Shown here: one piece after another, positions 1-10,241 of the stretch
How the letters are laid out: each line of letters opens with the position of its first letter
How positions within the stretch are numbered: the first letter of the stretch is position 1
DNA from: Hyaloraphidium curvatum
Taxonomy: Eukaryota > Monoblepharomycota > Hyaloraphidiomycetes > Hyaloraphidiales > Hyaloraphidiaceae
Assembly: GCA_025558095.1 (NCBI GenBank)
Contig: JAIVFI010000042.1
Coordinates: 186,001-250,000, forward strand
Length of the DNA stretch: 64,000 bases
Direction: 5' to 3'
The notes under the pieces: generated by a model
Told to the model about the DNA's origin: nothing
What the model saw: the letters and a program-made list of their open reading frames with translations, nothing else
The model's database searches: none
Translations under genes and position numbers: made by a program

Positions 1-1476
1 CGCCACGCTCGGCGACGCGGGAGTGGTGGCCGAGGCCATCGCGCGTGGGGCGCCGTGGTGCGCCAGACTGGGGGAGATGGCGGTTTCGGCGGCGGTGCTG
101 GCGGACCACAAGGGGGCAGGTGCGTTGGTGACCCAGCGACCGAACATGGGACCGTTTTCTCAACTCCCTTTGCAGCCGACTTGGTGCTCGACCACCGCGC
201 CCGGCACCACAGGCGGCACGCGGAATCCCCCGCTCCACCGCCCCCGACGGATCCCGTCCTCCTCGCCTGCGAGCTCGATCGCCACCGCATCCTTCCCTCC
301 CTCCTCGACCAGTACCCTGCTGGTCCCGAGGCACCCGCCGACGGCCCCGCCGACATCTTCTCCGAGGAACCCGATGAGGAGGAACCCTTGCCGACCACCT
401 ACTTCGACCACGTCGTGCGCAACCACTCCAAGCGCCGGCCGCCCAAAGCCACCCCCCGCCCGCGTCCCGCACCCCTCCTCGCCGCCAGCCGCCGCGGGCA
501 CGACCAATCTGTACGCGCGCTGCTCCTCCACCCCTCTTGGGACCCCGACGACCCCCCGTCGGGCACGACGCTCCCCTTGCTGTACGCCGTTCTCAACGAC
601 CACCGCGCCACCGTGCGCGCCCTCCTCGCTTCGGACGCCCCGGCGCACCTCCCCTACCCGTACCCCTTCTCGGCGCTCCCCCTCCTCCTCGGTGTGCTCG
701 CGGGCTCCCGCGGCGCAGTCCTCGCGCTGCTCCCCGCGCAGCCCCGCGAGGCCGGGGACCCCGTCGCGCAGGGCGATTTCCTCCTCCTGCGCCTCGCGGC
801 GTATTTTGGCGATGCGGGAACGGCGGATGCGCTGCTGGCTTGGTCACGGGCTGCAGGGAGGGAGGTCAGATGGGAGGAGGTGGCAGCTGTGGGGACGCGG
901 TTCGGACTGGGGGGCATGGTGAGGTGGGCGGCGGCGCGGATGCGGCGCGAGGTCGAGAGCGGGCGGACGTCCGCGCGGGGAGGCAAGGGCAGGGAACGCG
1001 GTTGGATGGGACGCGCGGCGGACGCGGTGCAGGGGGTCGTGGGGGCGGCGGCCGACTTTTTCGGCCTGTCGTACCGCGTCCGCCTCGCGGCCTACCGGGC
1101 GCGCGTGGCGGAAGAGCTCGGCCCCTTCGCACCCTGCACCGACCCGCTCGGCGTACCGCGCATCTTCGGCTTCGAGGGCCACGGCCTGGCAATTCCCCCT
1201 CTCGACACGGACGCGGACGGCGCCCCGACGGCCTTCGACCCCCGACCCGCGCCGGGCCTCCTTCCCCCGCACCCGGGCCTGCCGCGGCCGATGCGGTTCC
1301 CGCACCTGGGCAGGCTGCTTCGGAACGACGTGGTGTCGGCGGTCTCCTTGTTGGGGAGCATGCTGAGCGTGCAGCAGGAGGGCGATGGGGATGGTGATGC
1401 ATGGGAGTCGGAAGCCGAGGCCGGGGTGCAGGGGCCGGTGGACGAGGCGGACGTGCTGGCCGCAGAGGTGGATTGA
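1..1476 (+). CDS. Ankyrin-repeat-like protein, 5' end outside window
   Basis: Only the 3' part is present. A first partial exon runs in frame 2 to position 119, followed by an intron at 120-175 (56 nt, donor GTGCGT, branch CTCAAC, acceptor TTTGCAG); exon 2 then reads from 176 to the stop at 1474-1476. Both exons contain degenerate ankyrin-like units such as PAPLLAASRRGHDQSVRALL and TLPLLYAVLNDHRATVRALL, with the alternating small-residue and LL spacing of ankyrin helices. The C-terminal half (after about 1020) has no domain I recognise. The function is unknown; ankyrin repeats usually mediate protein contacts. The intron is inferred from splice signals and from the match in style between the two reading frames. 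Confidence 0.6.
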   Translation, partial: RHARRRGSGGRGHRAWGAVVRQTGGDGGFGGGAGGPQGGRCVGDPATEHGTVFSTPFAADLVLDHRARHHRRHAESPAPPPPTDPVLLACELDRHRILPSLLDQYPAGPEAPADGPADIFSEEPDEEEPLPTTYFDHVVRNHSKRRPPKATPRPRPAPLLAASRRGHDQSVRALLLHPSWDPDDPPSGTTLPLLYAVLNDHRATVRALLASDAPAHLPYPYPFSALPLLLGVLAGSRGAVLALLPAQPREAGDPVAQGDFLLLRLAAYFGDAGTADALLAWSRAAGREVRWEEVAAVGTRFGLGGMVRWAAARMRREVESGRTSARGGKGRERGWMGRAADAVQGVVGAAADFFGLSYRVRLAAYRARVAEELGPFAPCTDPLGVPRIFGFEGHGLAIPPLDTDADGAPTAFDPRPAPGLLPPHPGLPRPMRFPHLGRLLRNDVVSAVSLLGSMLSVQQEGDGDGDAWESEAEAGVQGPVDEADVLAAEVD

Positions 1477-1626
1477 GGTCTTTGATTGCTGATGGGAGAT
1501 GCTGCTGGGTAATGCAATGCTGATTGAAAGATCGTTGTGGCGCCTGCCGCCGGAGAGGTCGGCGGCGCCTGCGTATTTGCCACACGGCCATCCGCGACAC
1601 GCCGACTCCGTCTCCCGCGCGCGAAG

Positions 1627-3122
1627 ATGGCCGCCGAAGCAAAGTACAAGTGCGCATGGCCTTGTCGCGCTCTTTCGAGGCACGCTCAATCGAAAGGGTC
1701 CCGCAGCCGCACGGACCGCCTCGTCCCGCTGCCCCCCCACGACCCCGCCGTTCCGTGGCCCTCGCTGGACAGCAACGACTATCCAGCAGGCCCGCTGCCC
1801 GAGGTAACCAACCATGAGCGGCTGAAGAAGGTCCTCGAGCGCATCAGGAATCCGGACCTCGCGAGGCACGGCAAGACGTTTGCGCTGCTGGCGTGCCACA
1901 AGGGGAGGTCCGTTCGCGTCGTGGTGCCGAAGCACGGACCGCCGGAGCTCACTTTGCAATTCGCTAGGCTCGTGCTGGAGGAGTACGGCCCGCCGGAGGA
2001 GCGCCTGACGCGTTTCGGCGCGATGACGACCGACCCGTGGCCCAAGGAGACCTTCGACGAGGGAACCAAGTTCGTCTCCTGGTCGCAGGCGTAGGTGCTA
2101 GTCGCCGCGCTTCCATCCCCCACTGCTGATTTTCCCTCAATGCTGATACGTCCGCCGCTAGGAAATCCTTCGTGCACGCCTGCTTCGGCATCCTCCTTCA
2201 GAAGGGCCTCCTCAAGAACACTCAGACCCCCGCGCACCCCTGGGTTCCGGAATGGCAGGGTGCCGGCGACCCCCGCCGGGAAATCACCATCGAGCAGCTG
2301 CTCCAGATGCGCTCGGGGCTCAAGTGGGAGGAAGCCTACATTGCCCCCGAGCAGCACCCGTGGCCGGCCGTTTTGGAGATGATCTGGGGCGAGCATAACC
2401 ACGATGCCGCGGGCTACGCGGCCTCGTTTCCGCTGGAGCACCCGCCGGGGACCAAATTCTATTACTCATCTGGCACCTCGAACATCCTCGTGTCGATCCT
2501 CTATCGCATCCTGGGGCTGGGGCCTGAGGTCGAGAAGGGGGAAAGGATGGAGAAGTTCACCGCGTGGATCGAGGCGGAGTTGTTCTCCAAGCTCGGGATC
2601 CAGGGCGCGGAGCTGAGATTCGACGGGAGCGGCCTGTGGTTCGGGAGCTCGTACGTCTACTGCAAATCCAGGGAATTCGTGAGGTTCGGGGAGCTTTACC
2701 TCAGGGGTGGGTGCCTTCTAGCGCTGACCCGATCGCCTGCGCCGTTGACCCGTTGGGGGGGGGCGCAGACGGCGCGTTCGCCGGGAACAGGATCTTCCCC
2801 GCCGGTTGGGCCGATACGGCGCGTCGGCTGCAGTCCACCATCCCGCGGGACGAGCCCCTTTCCGACTTCGAATGTGGGTCCCATGCCCTCCAGTTCGCTG
2901 CCGCTGAGCTTTGCCCCCGAAACAGACGGCCAGCAGTGGTGGGTTTGCCGAGACGAGCGGTTCGGCGGGTTCGCCGCCCAGGGGTACCAAGGGCAGTTCA
3001 CGTACGTCGTGCCCGCGCTTGACTTGGTAATCGTGCGGAACGGAGAAACGCCGATGGATGTCTACAGCAACGTGGTGGAGGAGATCATCTACGAGACGCG
3101 GGACGCGCTCGCGGGCTTGTAG
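1627..3122 (+). CDS. Serine beta-lactamase-family (class C / penicillin-binding-like) hydrolase
   Basis: Four exons: 1627-2090, 2162-2706, 2769-2873, 2926-3122, giving 436 residues. The introns (71, 62 and 52 nt) restore the family motifs: the S-x-x-K nucleophile motif, SWSQAKS, is split by intron 1; intron 2 restores LYLRDGAFAGNRIFPAGW; intron 3 restores YGQQWW, which is followed by FAAQGYQGQF and PALDLVIVRNGETP. These are the usual landmarks of the beta-lactamase-related (Pfam Beta-lactamase) hydrolases, which act on esters or amides; the natural substrate cannot be told from sequence. No signal peptide is evident. The start at 1627 is the first ATG in frame but an earlier exon is possible. 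The 3' end lies 12 bp from the convergent AlkB-like gene. Confidence 0.85.
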
Positions 3123-3134
3123 AATCGCCCCGAG

Positions 3135-3686
3135 CTAGCCTTCGTCTGAATCCGGATCGGGCGGCATCCTCCTGAGGGTTACGGATATCCGTTCGGTCCG
3201 AGGCACCGCTACTCCGTCGACAACGTCCTCGGTCCGTCGCTCGATCCCGTGAGTCCACTCCCACCGCGCCGGCCCGTTCAAGCAGATCACGTCTCCGGGT
3301 TCCATGAACACCCCAACGCGTTCCCCGGCCCCCAGCCGTTCGAATTCCATCGTTGCCGTGCCCGAAATGGACGCGACCGCAATGCCGTCCTCGAAGCGCG
3401 CCAAATCCACGTGCGGTTTTAGCCCCTCCCCAGGTCGGTATCGGTTGACGATGCTCTGGTTGAATAGCGGCATCCTCCCCTGCAGGGAAGGATCGAGCAA
3501 CGGGGCCGAGGCGGCCTCGATGGGCGCGAAAAATGCGGGGAGCGCGCCGAAGAGCATGACCTGGTTCTGGCCCTCCCGTTGGAACCAGCCGAGGGAGGCC
3601 ATGCCAGCGAGGATCTCTGCTCTCTCATCGGAGGATAGGACGCGTTTGGCAACGGTGAGCCCCGGGATTTGCGCGTGGTGAGCCAT
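3135..3686 (-). CDS. AlkB-like 2-oxoglutarate/Fe(II) dioxygenase
   Basis: Single-exon gene of 183 residues. It shows the AlkB-family core: NRYRPGEGLKPHVD places the first two iron ligands at His92 and Asp94, the third is His146 in WEWTHGIER, and the 2-oxoglutarate-binding R-x-S-x-T-x-R is RISVTLR at 166-172. Members hydroxylate alkylated bases in DNA or RNA, or protein side chains; this short form without extra domains resembles the ALKBH6/7-type and bacterial stand-alone proteins, so its substrate is uncertain. The start is the ATG at 3686-3684, in a good position for the fold. Its 3' end nearly touches that of the convergent hydrolase gene, so the two transcripts probably overlap. Confidence 0.85.
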   Translation of the reverse strand: MAHHAQIPGLTVAKRVLSSDERAEILAGMASLGWFQREGQNQVMLFGALPAFFAPIEAASAPLLDPSLQGRMPLFNQSIVNRYRPGEGLKPHVDLARFEDGIAVASISGTATMEFERLGAGERVGVFMEPGDVICLNGPARWEWTHGIERRTEDVVDGVAVPRTERISVTLRRMPPDPDSDEG

Positions 3687-3838
3687 GTTTCCACGCAGCG
3701 TCAGGCTCAGCGGGTGCTGGCTCCCCCATCCGGAGACCCCGAATCTTCACGCACACATGTCATCTAGAACGAGACAAAGTCAATCGTCTAAGCACTCTCA
3801 CACCGCCACAGAGGGTTACCCAGCCTCGCCAACCGTGT

Positions 3839-6800
3839 CTACCTGCCCCTTTTTGTCGTCCGCCTCCGCCTGATCGTCGTCCGCCGCTTCGTCGTGACCT
3901 TTCGCCGCGTGGTGGTCTTTTTCCTGCGCGTCGTCGTCTTTCCTGTACGCCTGGTCGTTGCAGGCCGCGACGTTGTGCGGCCACGTGTTGTCGGCACTCG
4001 CGCCGCGGTCGTCGGCCTGACAGCAGGAGTTGGTGTTCCGCTTGCAGGCCATCCGCCAGCCAACGGGCTAAACCGATCCTGCGCAGAGAAATGAGACCGG
4101 GGGTTGCCAAAGCCGAGCGCAGACTCACCGCCGGAAGCTGCAGCCAATCCGGAAGCTGCGCCGGCCACTTCCCCGCCCCTGCGTTGGCTGCCGGCTCCGC
4201 CACCCCGCAGCCCGCAAAGGTCTTGCCGGAGACCACGGCCGGCTTGGTGCTGCAGTAACCCGGCGGCCTCGCGTTGCCGGCAAAGGGGTTGACGGCCGGA
4301 CAGGCCGCGCTGCACGGGAGGGCAGGGTTCCTCCTGACCCAGACGTCGACCGCGTTCTGCGGGTAGGCCGCCGCAGGCACCATCCGGTCGACGGTGAAGG
4401 CGAGATACGTCGTACCGCAGCTGCACGCGCGGCGGTAGGATGCGGCGCTGGGCACCCAGCTCTCGGGGGTCGCGGAATCGTCAAACTCCCACAGGCCGGG
4501 CAGCTCGAGGACGAAGTCCTGTGCTGTGGTGGCCCAGTCGTTCGTCTCGAAGCTGAGGCCGCCGAAGCTGGCGAGGTTCTCGAAGGACAGGGTGTATACC
4601 GAGTCTGAGCGCACGTTGAAGCTGAAGGTGTTTTCGGCCTGCTCGTCAATCAGGACGCGCTTGCCGCATTCCCAGGTCATGTACTTCTTGCCGCCGAAGC
4701 CCGCCAGGGAGCGTTCGTAGGCAAAGAACGAGTTGTAGCGGCCGGCAAACGGCGGGCACACGTAGAAGTTCAGCTCGGGTCTGTACTCGCAGTTGTTGGG
4801 CACCGCTTCGGGCCCCGAATTGAACAGCCAGTAACTTCCCGGCGGCGAGCAGGGGAAACTGCCGTCGACGTCCTTCCACCCCGCCAGGAACGCGGCGGCG
4901 TCGGACGGCAGCACGGAATCGGCCGCGTTGCGCACGTTACCCGGCGCCCGCGCCCAGAAGACGTCGTGGAACCGCACGTTCTGGAACGGGTTCTCGGCGC
5001 GGATGAGGTCGACCCGCTTGTCGGGGTAGCGGAACCACCCCAGGAAGTTGGGCTGCGGGTACGACGGCAGGTCGAACTGTGGCTCGTGGATCTGGTTCCC
5101 GTCCCGCTGCGAGTTGACCAGCGTCGCGTTGACCAGGATCGTCTTGCCGTCCGATAGCCGCATGAGCGCCGAGTTGAGCCCGAACGCGTTGGTCCGCTCG
5201 ACGCCCGGGAAGATGCCGCTGACGGTGGTGCGCTGCGTGCTCGGGGTGAAGGGCGCGTCGACCACGGCATCCGGCTCGTTGGGGTAGCCGTGGTTCTCGG
5301 ATTCGCCGACCAGGAGGATGTTGGAGAGGGTGTAGTTGCGGTACAGGGAGTAGCGGAGCCACTCGGTGTTGATCCCGAAGGCGTAGTTGTCGAGCGCCAG
5401 GATGGTGTCGAAGGTCTGCGTCGTGATGCCCTGCGTCCGAGGGATGCAAGGGTTGGATGGATCAGAAAGGACCCCGTCCGCAGGACCCACGTAGTTGTCC
5501 AGCCCAATCTGGTTCTTATATGCGAGAAAGCCGGAGATGAGGTTGAACGCCCCGGTCGGCGGCGTCCAGCTGCACCGACTTCAGCTCCGAGCCAAGCATG
5601 ACTGACGAACGCCAGTCCTACTCACTTCTCCTTGACCCACCACCCGCTGTGCACGTTCGAGTGCGCGACGTTGTTCAGGAAAATGAGCCCCTCCCCGTCC
5701 GACTTGAGCACCTCCTTGGTCCCGCTCGACGCATCATTTTCAAATCTGCACGAGTCCCGGCAGGTCGTGCAGCCGATCTGCCCGTTGCCGTAGTTTGGCT
5801 CGTTGAACACCAGCTCCACCCTGATCCAGAACCCGTACCACGCCCCCACCGCCGCGTTCCCGACGAACGTGTTGTTCACGTTCGTGATCCAGAACGCCGA
5901 GGGAGTGTCGTCGAGCATCTGCAGGCGCAGGCCGGGGTGGTGGTCGCTGCAGCCCGGGAACTTGTACGCCCCGGATTCGTAGCCCCCCGGCACGGAGAGG
6001 GCGGTGACAACGAGGTTGTCCCAGAACTGGTTGCCCTCCTCGGACCCGTCCTCGAGGTAGAACGCGTGGCCGACGGACCAGTAGGCCACGACGGACTGGA
6101 TGAGGAGGTTCTGCGTCGCATGGATCGTCACGGCGCGGTTGAACGAGTCGTGCACCGAGGACCGCTTGAAGTACTGGCCGCGGGCGTCACCCCGGATGTG
6201 CCCTGGATCGGCCGTCCGTGAGACTGGGAAGAGCGTACCCTTAATGCGGACACTCACAGTGGATCGGGTACCGCGCAAGCCTCGAGCCCTGTCCCAGGAA
6301 CCGCGCCTCGATCCCCTCGATGTGAACGACCGAGTTCCCCGTGAAAACGGAGTGCCCGCCGTACTGGAGGAAGTCGTTGTAGCCCTCGTAGTACGGCTCG
6401 TTCGCATAAGGCGGGCTCTCGGGGCCCATGTCGCCCTCGATGACGACGTTGGACGTCAGCACGCCGACCTCGGCGCGCGTGTCGGCGGTCCACCCGAAAA
6501 AGTCCTGCTTCCTCCCAAAGTGCGAGTGCGGCAGCGGGGCGGCGAGGTCGATGCGGGTGGTCCCCGCGGCGGCGTCGTAGCTCGTCGACAGGACGGCGGC
6601 GCGGTCCGTCATGTTGGGCCCAAAATCGGTGGTCGCGACGACGATCTCGTCTCCGACACGCCAGTCGACCCGCCCGTCAACGAGGATGAAGGTCTGCCCC
6701 CGGGAAGCGGTGGCCGCCAGGTGCGTCCACGTCGGGTTCCGGCCCTGCCCGTGGATCTCGATGCGGCCCTGCTCAAAGGCCGCGAGCATCTTGGTGCCGT

Positions 6801-7239
6801 AGGAGCCCGGCGTCAGGAAGTGCGACATCCGGTAAGGGTACTCATCGATTCGCGCGGCGGGCCGCTCGAAGTTGATCAGAGTTATCCGCGCCCTCCGCTG
6901 GAAGAGGGCGTCCGCGGATCCGACGCGCAGCAGGCCGGAACCGCGGACCAGCACGGTCTCGGCGACAAGGGCGAGCTCCGGCGCCGCTGCCGCGCCATCC
7001 TCGAACGCGAGCTCGCCGGCGATCTCGACGACGCGGAGCCGCGGCGTGGCTGCGTCGAACACCACGGAGGCGCCGGCGGGAACGGCGACCGAGTCGCCCC
7101 ACGCAGGGACGCCGGCGGGGCTCCACGTCGCCGGCGCGCTCCACCGCCCCGAGCCCGCCGTCCGCTGCAGGGCGGCCGCGGGCACTGCCGCGACCAGCGC
7201 CGCGATGGCGAGGAGAGCGAGCATTGCGATGGGCGGCAT
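3839..7239 (-). CDS. Secreted G8-domain, CEMIP/TMEM2-like beta-helix protein
   Basis: Exons (minus strand): 7239-6258, 6202-5626, 5569-5491, 5430-4129, 4078-3839; introns 6203-6257, 5570-5625, 5431-5490 (60 nt, in phase and stop-free, so optional) and 4079-4128. The protein is 1059 residues with that intron removed, 1079 if it is kept. Residues 1-25 form a signal peptide (MPPIAMLALLAIAALVAA then PAAALQ). A G8 domain follows (GRWSAPATWSPAGVPAWGDS), then the conserved RYPIHWHIRGD segment, NLLIQSVVAY, GHAFYLEDG and SGWWVKE, all characteristic of the CEMIP/TMEM2/PKHD1L1 right-handed beta-helix. Animal CEMIP and TMEM2 take part in hyaluronan breakdown; whether this protein acts on a glycan is inference. 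The second half is Cys-containing and the last ~60 residues are Thr/Arg-rich, perhaps a heavily glycosylated or wall-binding tail. Confidence 0.8.
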
Positions 7240-7947
7240 GCCCGGCGTCCCGCGCCGGGGCGGTGTCGCCCGGGTTGAGGCGGCGGTCGGCCGGTCGGTG
7301 TATGACGCCGCTGCATGCGGCATCCCACTCGAACCCCTGGTTCGACGATCCCCGTCCGTTACAAGCCGGCCGGACCTCTATAATCTGCTTCGTGCTTGCC
7401 CTCCGCAGCTTGGCCGACGGCGGATTCGCGCCTGCGTGCGCAATGGCCCCGCCGCATCTCACCGGCGGCGGCTAATCCTCGCATCCCTGGAAGTTCGACT
7501 ACCTCACGACCCGTTCGGTGAAAGCAGGGCCTTAATCAAGTGGCGTCAAAAGACATTCTATCGGCGTCAGAGGCAGTGCGTACAGTGTCCCTGGCACCTC
7601 ATATTCGCTTCGTGCGGGAACGCGGACTGTTCGCTCGTCAGTCATCAACCTCGCACTGTCTAGAGTCCGAAAGTCTGCTTTTCTGCCTTGAGTTTTGTCT
7701 TTAGGTTAAGCAATCTCCGACTGCGGAACCGGAGTGCGACGGAGCCCATGGCTACAAACGGTACCCGGTCGGGCATCGCACGGGTCGGGCAGTGAAACAT
7801 CTACCAGGAACAGCCGACCAAATCCCGCGTTTCAACACGCGCGATGTCGCTGGAGGTGCGTCCCCCACGCCGCGCGACGCACGCGCTAACGATGCCGCAC
7901 CGGGCCAGCCGCGCCGGGTCTCCAGCTCGATTCCTCCGGCCCGAAGG
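7240..7947. other. Intergenic region, no gene seen
   Basis: This stretch holds the promoter of the G8-domain gene (minus strand) and the 3' flank of the MYND-ankyrin gene. Short open frames here are GC-driven and lack recognisable motifs. I see no tRNA or repeat. Confidence 0.5.
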
Positions 7948-8805
7948 TCAGTCTACGTCCTCGGACTTCTTCCGCCTCTTGGCCTCGGACGCTTCGGCCA
8001 GCATCTTCCGGATCCCCTTGTGGAACGTCTTGTGGATCGGCAGCCTCCCCCTGTAGTCCGCCAGATCCGGATCGGTCCCGCCGTCCAGCAGCACCCGCGC
8101 GACGTTGGCGCAGTTTTCGTGCGCGGCGCACGCCAGCGGGGTGATCTGGCTGTCGTCCAGCGCGTTGGGATCGGCCCCGTGGGCGAGGAGCAGCCTCATG
8201 CAGGCCACAAAATCGGGCCCGACCTGCGAGACGGCGTGCAGTGGCGTTTCCCCGTCGAACGTCCGCGCGTGCACGTCGTACTTCTTGCCAGCAGGGTGCG
8301 AACCACGTCCGGCTGCCCGCGGAGCACGGCGAGGTGCAGCGCCTGCGGCTGCGGCGTGTAGTTGTGCCGCGTGTCCTGCCCGCCGCCGGGTTTGATCCTC
8401 CTGCCGCCTTCGACGGCAGCCGGCTGCTTCCCCATCGGGATGGGATCGACTTTTCGCGGCATCTGGCTCTGCAGCGCCTTGACGAAGGGCTGCTCGTCGA
8501 ACTCCAGGTACCGCTCCCGCATGTCCGACACCTCCGATTTGATCCGCTCCACGTCCTCCCTGATCCGCCTGCACTCTTCTTTGTGCCCCGCTTTCCACCC
8601 TTTGACCTGGCAGTCGGGCCCGCAGTACCGCGGCCCCGAGCACTTCGAGCAGCGGAACAGCTTCCCGGCGTCGGTCTTGGTCCCGCCGCACGTCTCGCAC
8701 GCGTCGTGGTTGAAGTCGGCGGCGGACCGGCTTGTCGAGGGGGGTGCGGGCGTTGGCGGCGACGCGGAGGGCACTGCTGGTCAGCTGTGCGATCGTTTCC
8801 GCCAT
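7948..8805 (-). CDS. MYND zinc finger plus ankyrin repeats, two compensating frameshifts
   Basis: The N-terminus (MAETIAQLTSSALRVAANAR, from the ATG at 8805) and the C-terminal ankyrin repeats lie in one frame, but the middle part lies in another. That middle part holds a complete MYND finger (CETCGG, FRCSKC, RYCGPDCQVKGW, HKEEC) and the first ankyrin unit (ALHLAVLRGQPDVVRTLL). The first shift falls at or near the G6 run (C6 on the coding strand) at 8739-8744, the second near 8286-8292. Adding one base at the second site gives exactly 33 residues between successive ankyrin units, so these look like single-base indels (sequencing or real). No plausible small intron explains them. MYND fingers bind proline-rich partners; many MYND-ankyrin proteins act in transcription or signalling. 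The corrected length would be about 285 residues. Confidence 0.65.
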   Translation of the reverse strand: MAETIAQLTSSALRVAANARTPLDKPVRRRLQPRRVRDVRRDQDRRREAVPLLEVLGAAVLRARLPGQRVESGAQRRVQADQGGRGADQIGGVGHAGAVPGVRRAALRQGAAEPDAAKSRSHPDGEAAGCRRRRQEDQTRRRAGHAAQLHAAAAGAAPRRAPRAAGRGSHPAGKKYDVHARTFDGETPLHAVSQVGPDFVACMRLLLAHGADPNALDDSQITPLACAAHENCANVARVLLDGGTDPDLADYRGRLPIHKTFHKGIRKMLAEASEAKRRKKSEDVD

Positions 8806-9239
8806 CGTACGGAGGCGGTGTGGCGGTACGCGAGGAGCTTTGATGGCGTTGCCCGCCTACTCGCCGGGCCTGTTATGCTGGTTTCACGCCAGCGTTGACT
8901 TGAACTTCGCGTCCTGCTTCGCTTCGCGCGTTCACCACAAGCTCTTTTTCATCCGTCCGTCGGATCCGCCGCTGGCACCAATAAGCACCGAAGCACGAAT
9001 CTTGTATGCCAGTAATCGCCGATCGACGCATTTCGGACAATTCTTCCCGCCGGTCCCCTCGCCGCCCCCCTGCCTGTGACCCAACAACCCATGGCCTAAG
9101 GGCCGGACTCCGACCCGAGCTCCCCCTTCAGCCCGCGCGAATGGCTCGCTCTGTTCCCCCACCTGGTCCGCCGCACCCCCCGACCCCTTTGACTCTTCGC
9201 GGCGGCTGACCAGCCCGACGCCTGGCCGCGGACATCAGG
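8806..9239. other. Intergenic region with possible coding fragment
   Basis: This is the upstream region of the MYND-ankyrin gene. On the plus strand near 9111-9190 a short frame reads SPREWLALFPHLVRR and stops; it recalls the N-terminus of the membrane protein at 28342 (EWLALFP) but is too short to call a gene. Confidence 0.35.
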
Positions 9240-9740
9240 GTGCCGCTTACCGTGGACGCGGTCTCGGACGCGTTTAGGAGCCTCCACGCAGTTGACGCTG
9301 GTAGAGGTGCAAATGGGACCCTGGACGGAATGGTTCGCGACGACGGTGTGCCTGCGGACGTCCGATCGGTCATCCGCCCCGCGTCCACCTCGCCGTGGTC
9401 CGCGAGCACCCCCAGCGCGGCACGCAGGCCCTCGACCTTGCTCGGGTGGTGCTCGTAGGGCAGTTTCTTGTCCATCACAGCTCTGCAGGTGCTCCTTGAG
9501 CCAATCTGCCACCAATGCCGAGGCGGCCGCAACGAGCTTCGCACCGTCGTGAAGGTCCGTTTGGCCCTTGCTCTCGACCGACGTGATCTTCTTCTCCCCC
9601 TCGGCCGGCAGCTTCTCGTAGAACAAGCGGGCCCAGTGCGGCGACAGGGCCTTTTTCGATGCACCATTGGGAAGGGAAGTTAGGCTTCGGGACGCGATTC
9701 CCATTAGGAGGAGTCGGACTGAGGCGAAGCGGTGGCTGGT
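9240..9740 (-). pseudogene. Relic of the 10.2-12.9 kb coiled-coil gene family, inverted
   Basis: The minus strand reads FASVRLLLMGIASRSLTSLP then NGASKKALSPHWARLFYEKL and LVAAASALVADWLKEHLQ. The first part parallels the plus-strand gene at 10.77-10.88 kb (FAAFLLMN...PLPNGGVKRPSVHVACADFL). The frame then breaks near 9480 and resumes in another frame as EHHPSKVEGLRAALGVLADH. No start codon or complete domain can be assembled. I read it as a broken, inverted copy of part of the neighbouring gene. The homology rests on eye alignment only. Confidence 0.4.
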
Positions 9741-9990
9741 TCCCGTCGGGAGTTGAGGCTGACGCGCGGGACAGCCTCCGACGCGGATTAAAAGCGAATC
9801 CCGTCGCCGCGCCATCGCAAACGAAGCTGCAGACGGCCCCGAGCACGATGAACGGGGATTGACACACCGCCGTGCCGGGGCCGCCGTCATCTCCGGCACT
9901 CCCCGTTACGCCACCCCCTTCGGTTCCCGGTTCGCCGGTCGGCCCGGGCTCAAAGCATTTTCGACCCGTTGAGCGCCAGGATTCATGCTC
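9740..9990 (+). repeat. Degenerate direct copy of the 5' end of the coiled-coil gene
   Basis: Bases here match about 10190-10400 in the same orientation: KANPVAAPSQTKLQTAPSTM parallels RANRVAMPSATKPETTSSAM, and VPGPPSSPALP parallels EPGPPSSPALL. In this copy a TGA replaces the Ser codon after the shared GD, so it cannot encode the same protein. It abuts the inverted relic, suggesting rearranged local duplications. Confidence 0.55.
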
Positions 9991-10241
9991 GCCTCGGTCG
10001 CTATCCATCAACGAGTCCAAGACCGCCCGGCACCGAAGAGCCCGAGAATCGCGTTCCTCTGTCTTGGATTCGCATCCTATCGTTACAGGGGTCGTCCGAC
10101 GGCGCAATCGGAGCGCGGCGGAGGCCGTGGCTAAGGCCCGACGCGTGGGCTGTCGGGTCGGTCTCAGCCCCGTTGGTCACAGCCGCGGGGCTGACGCCTG
10201 AGCCTCTTCCCGACGCCGGATTAAGAGCGAATCGCGTTGCG

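Noticed and set aside
9111-9190. Plus-strand SPREWLALFP fragment resembling the N-terminus of the 28342 membrane protein
   Set aside because: Only about ten residues are similar, with an early stop; this is too short to claim homology.
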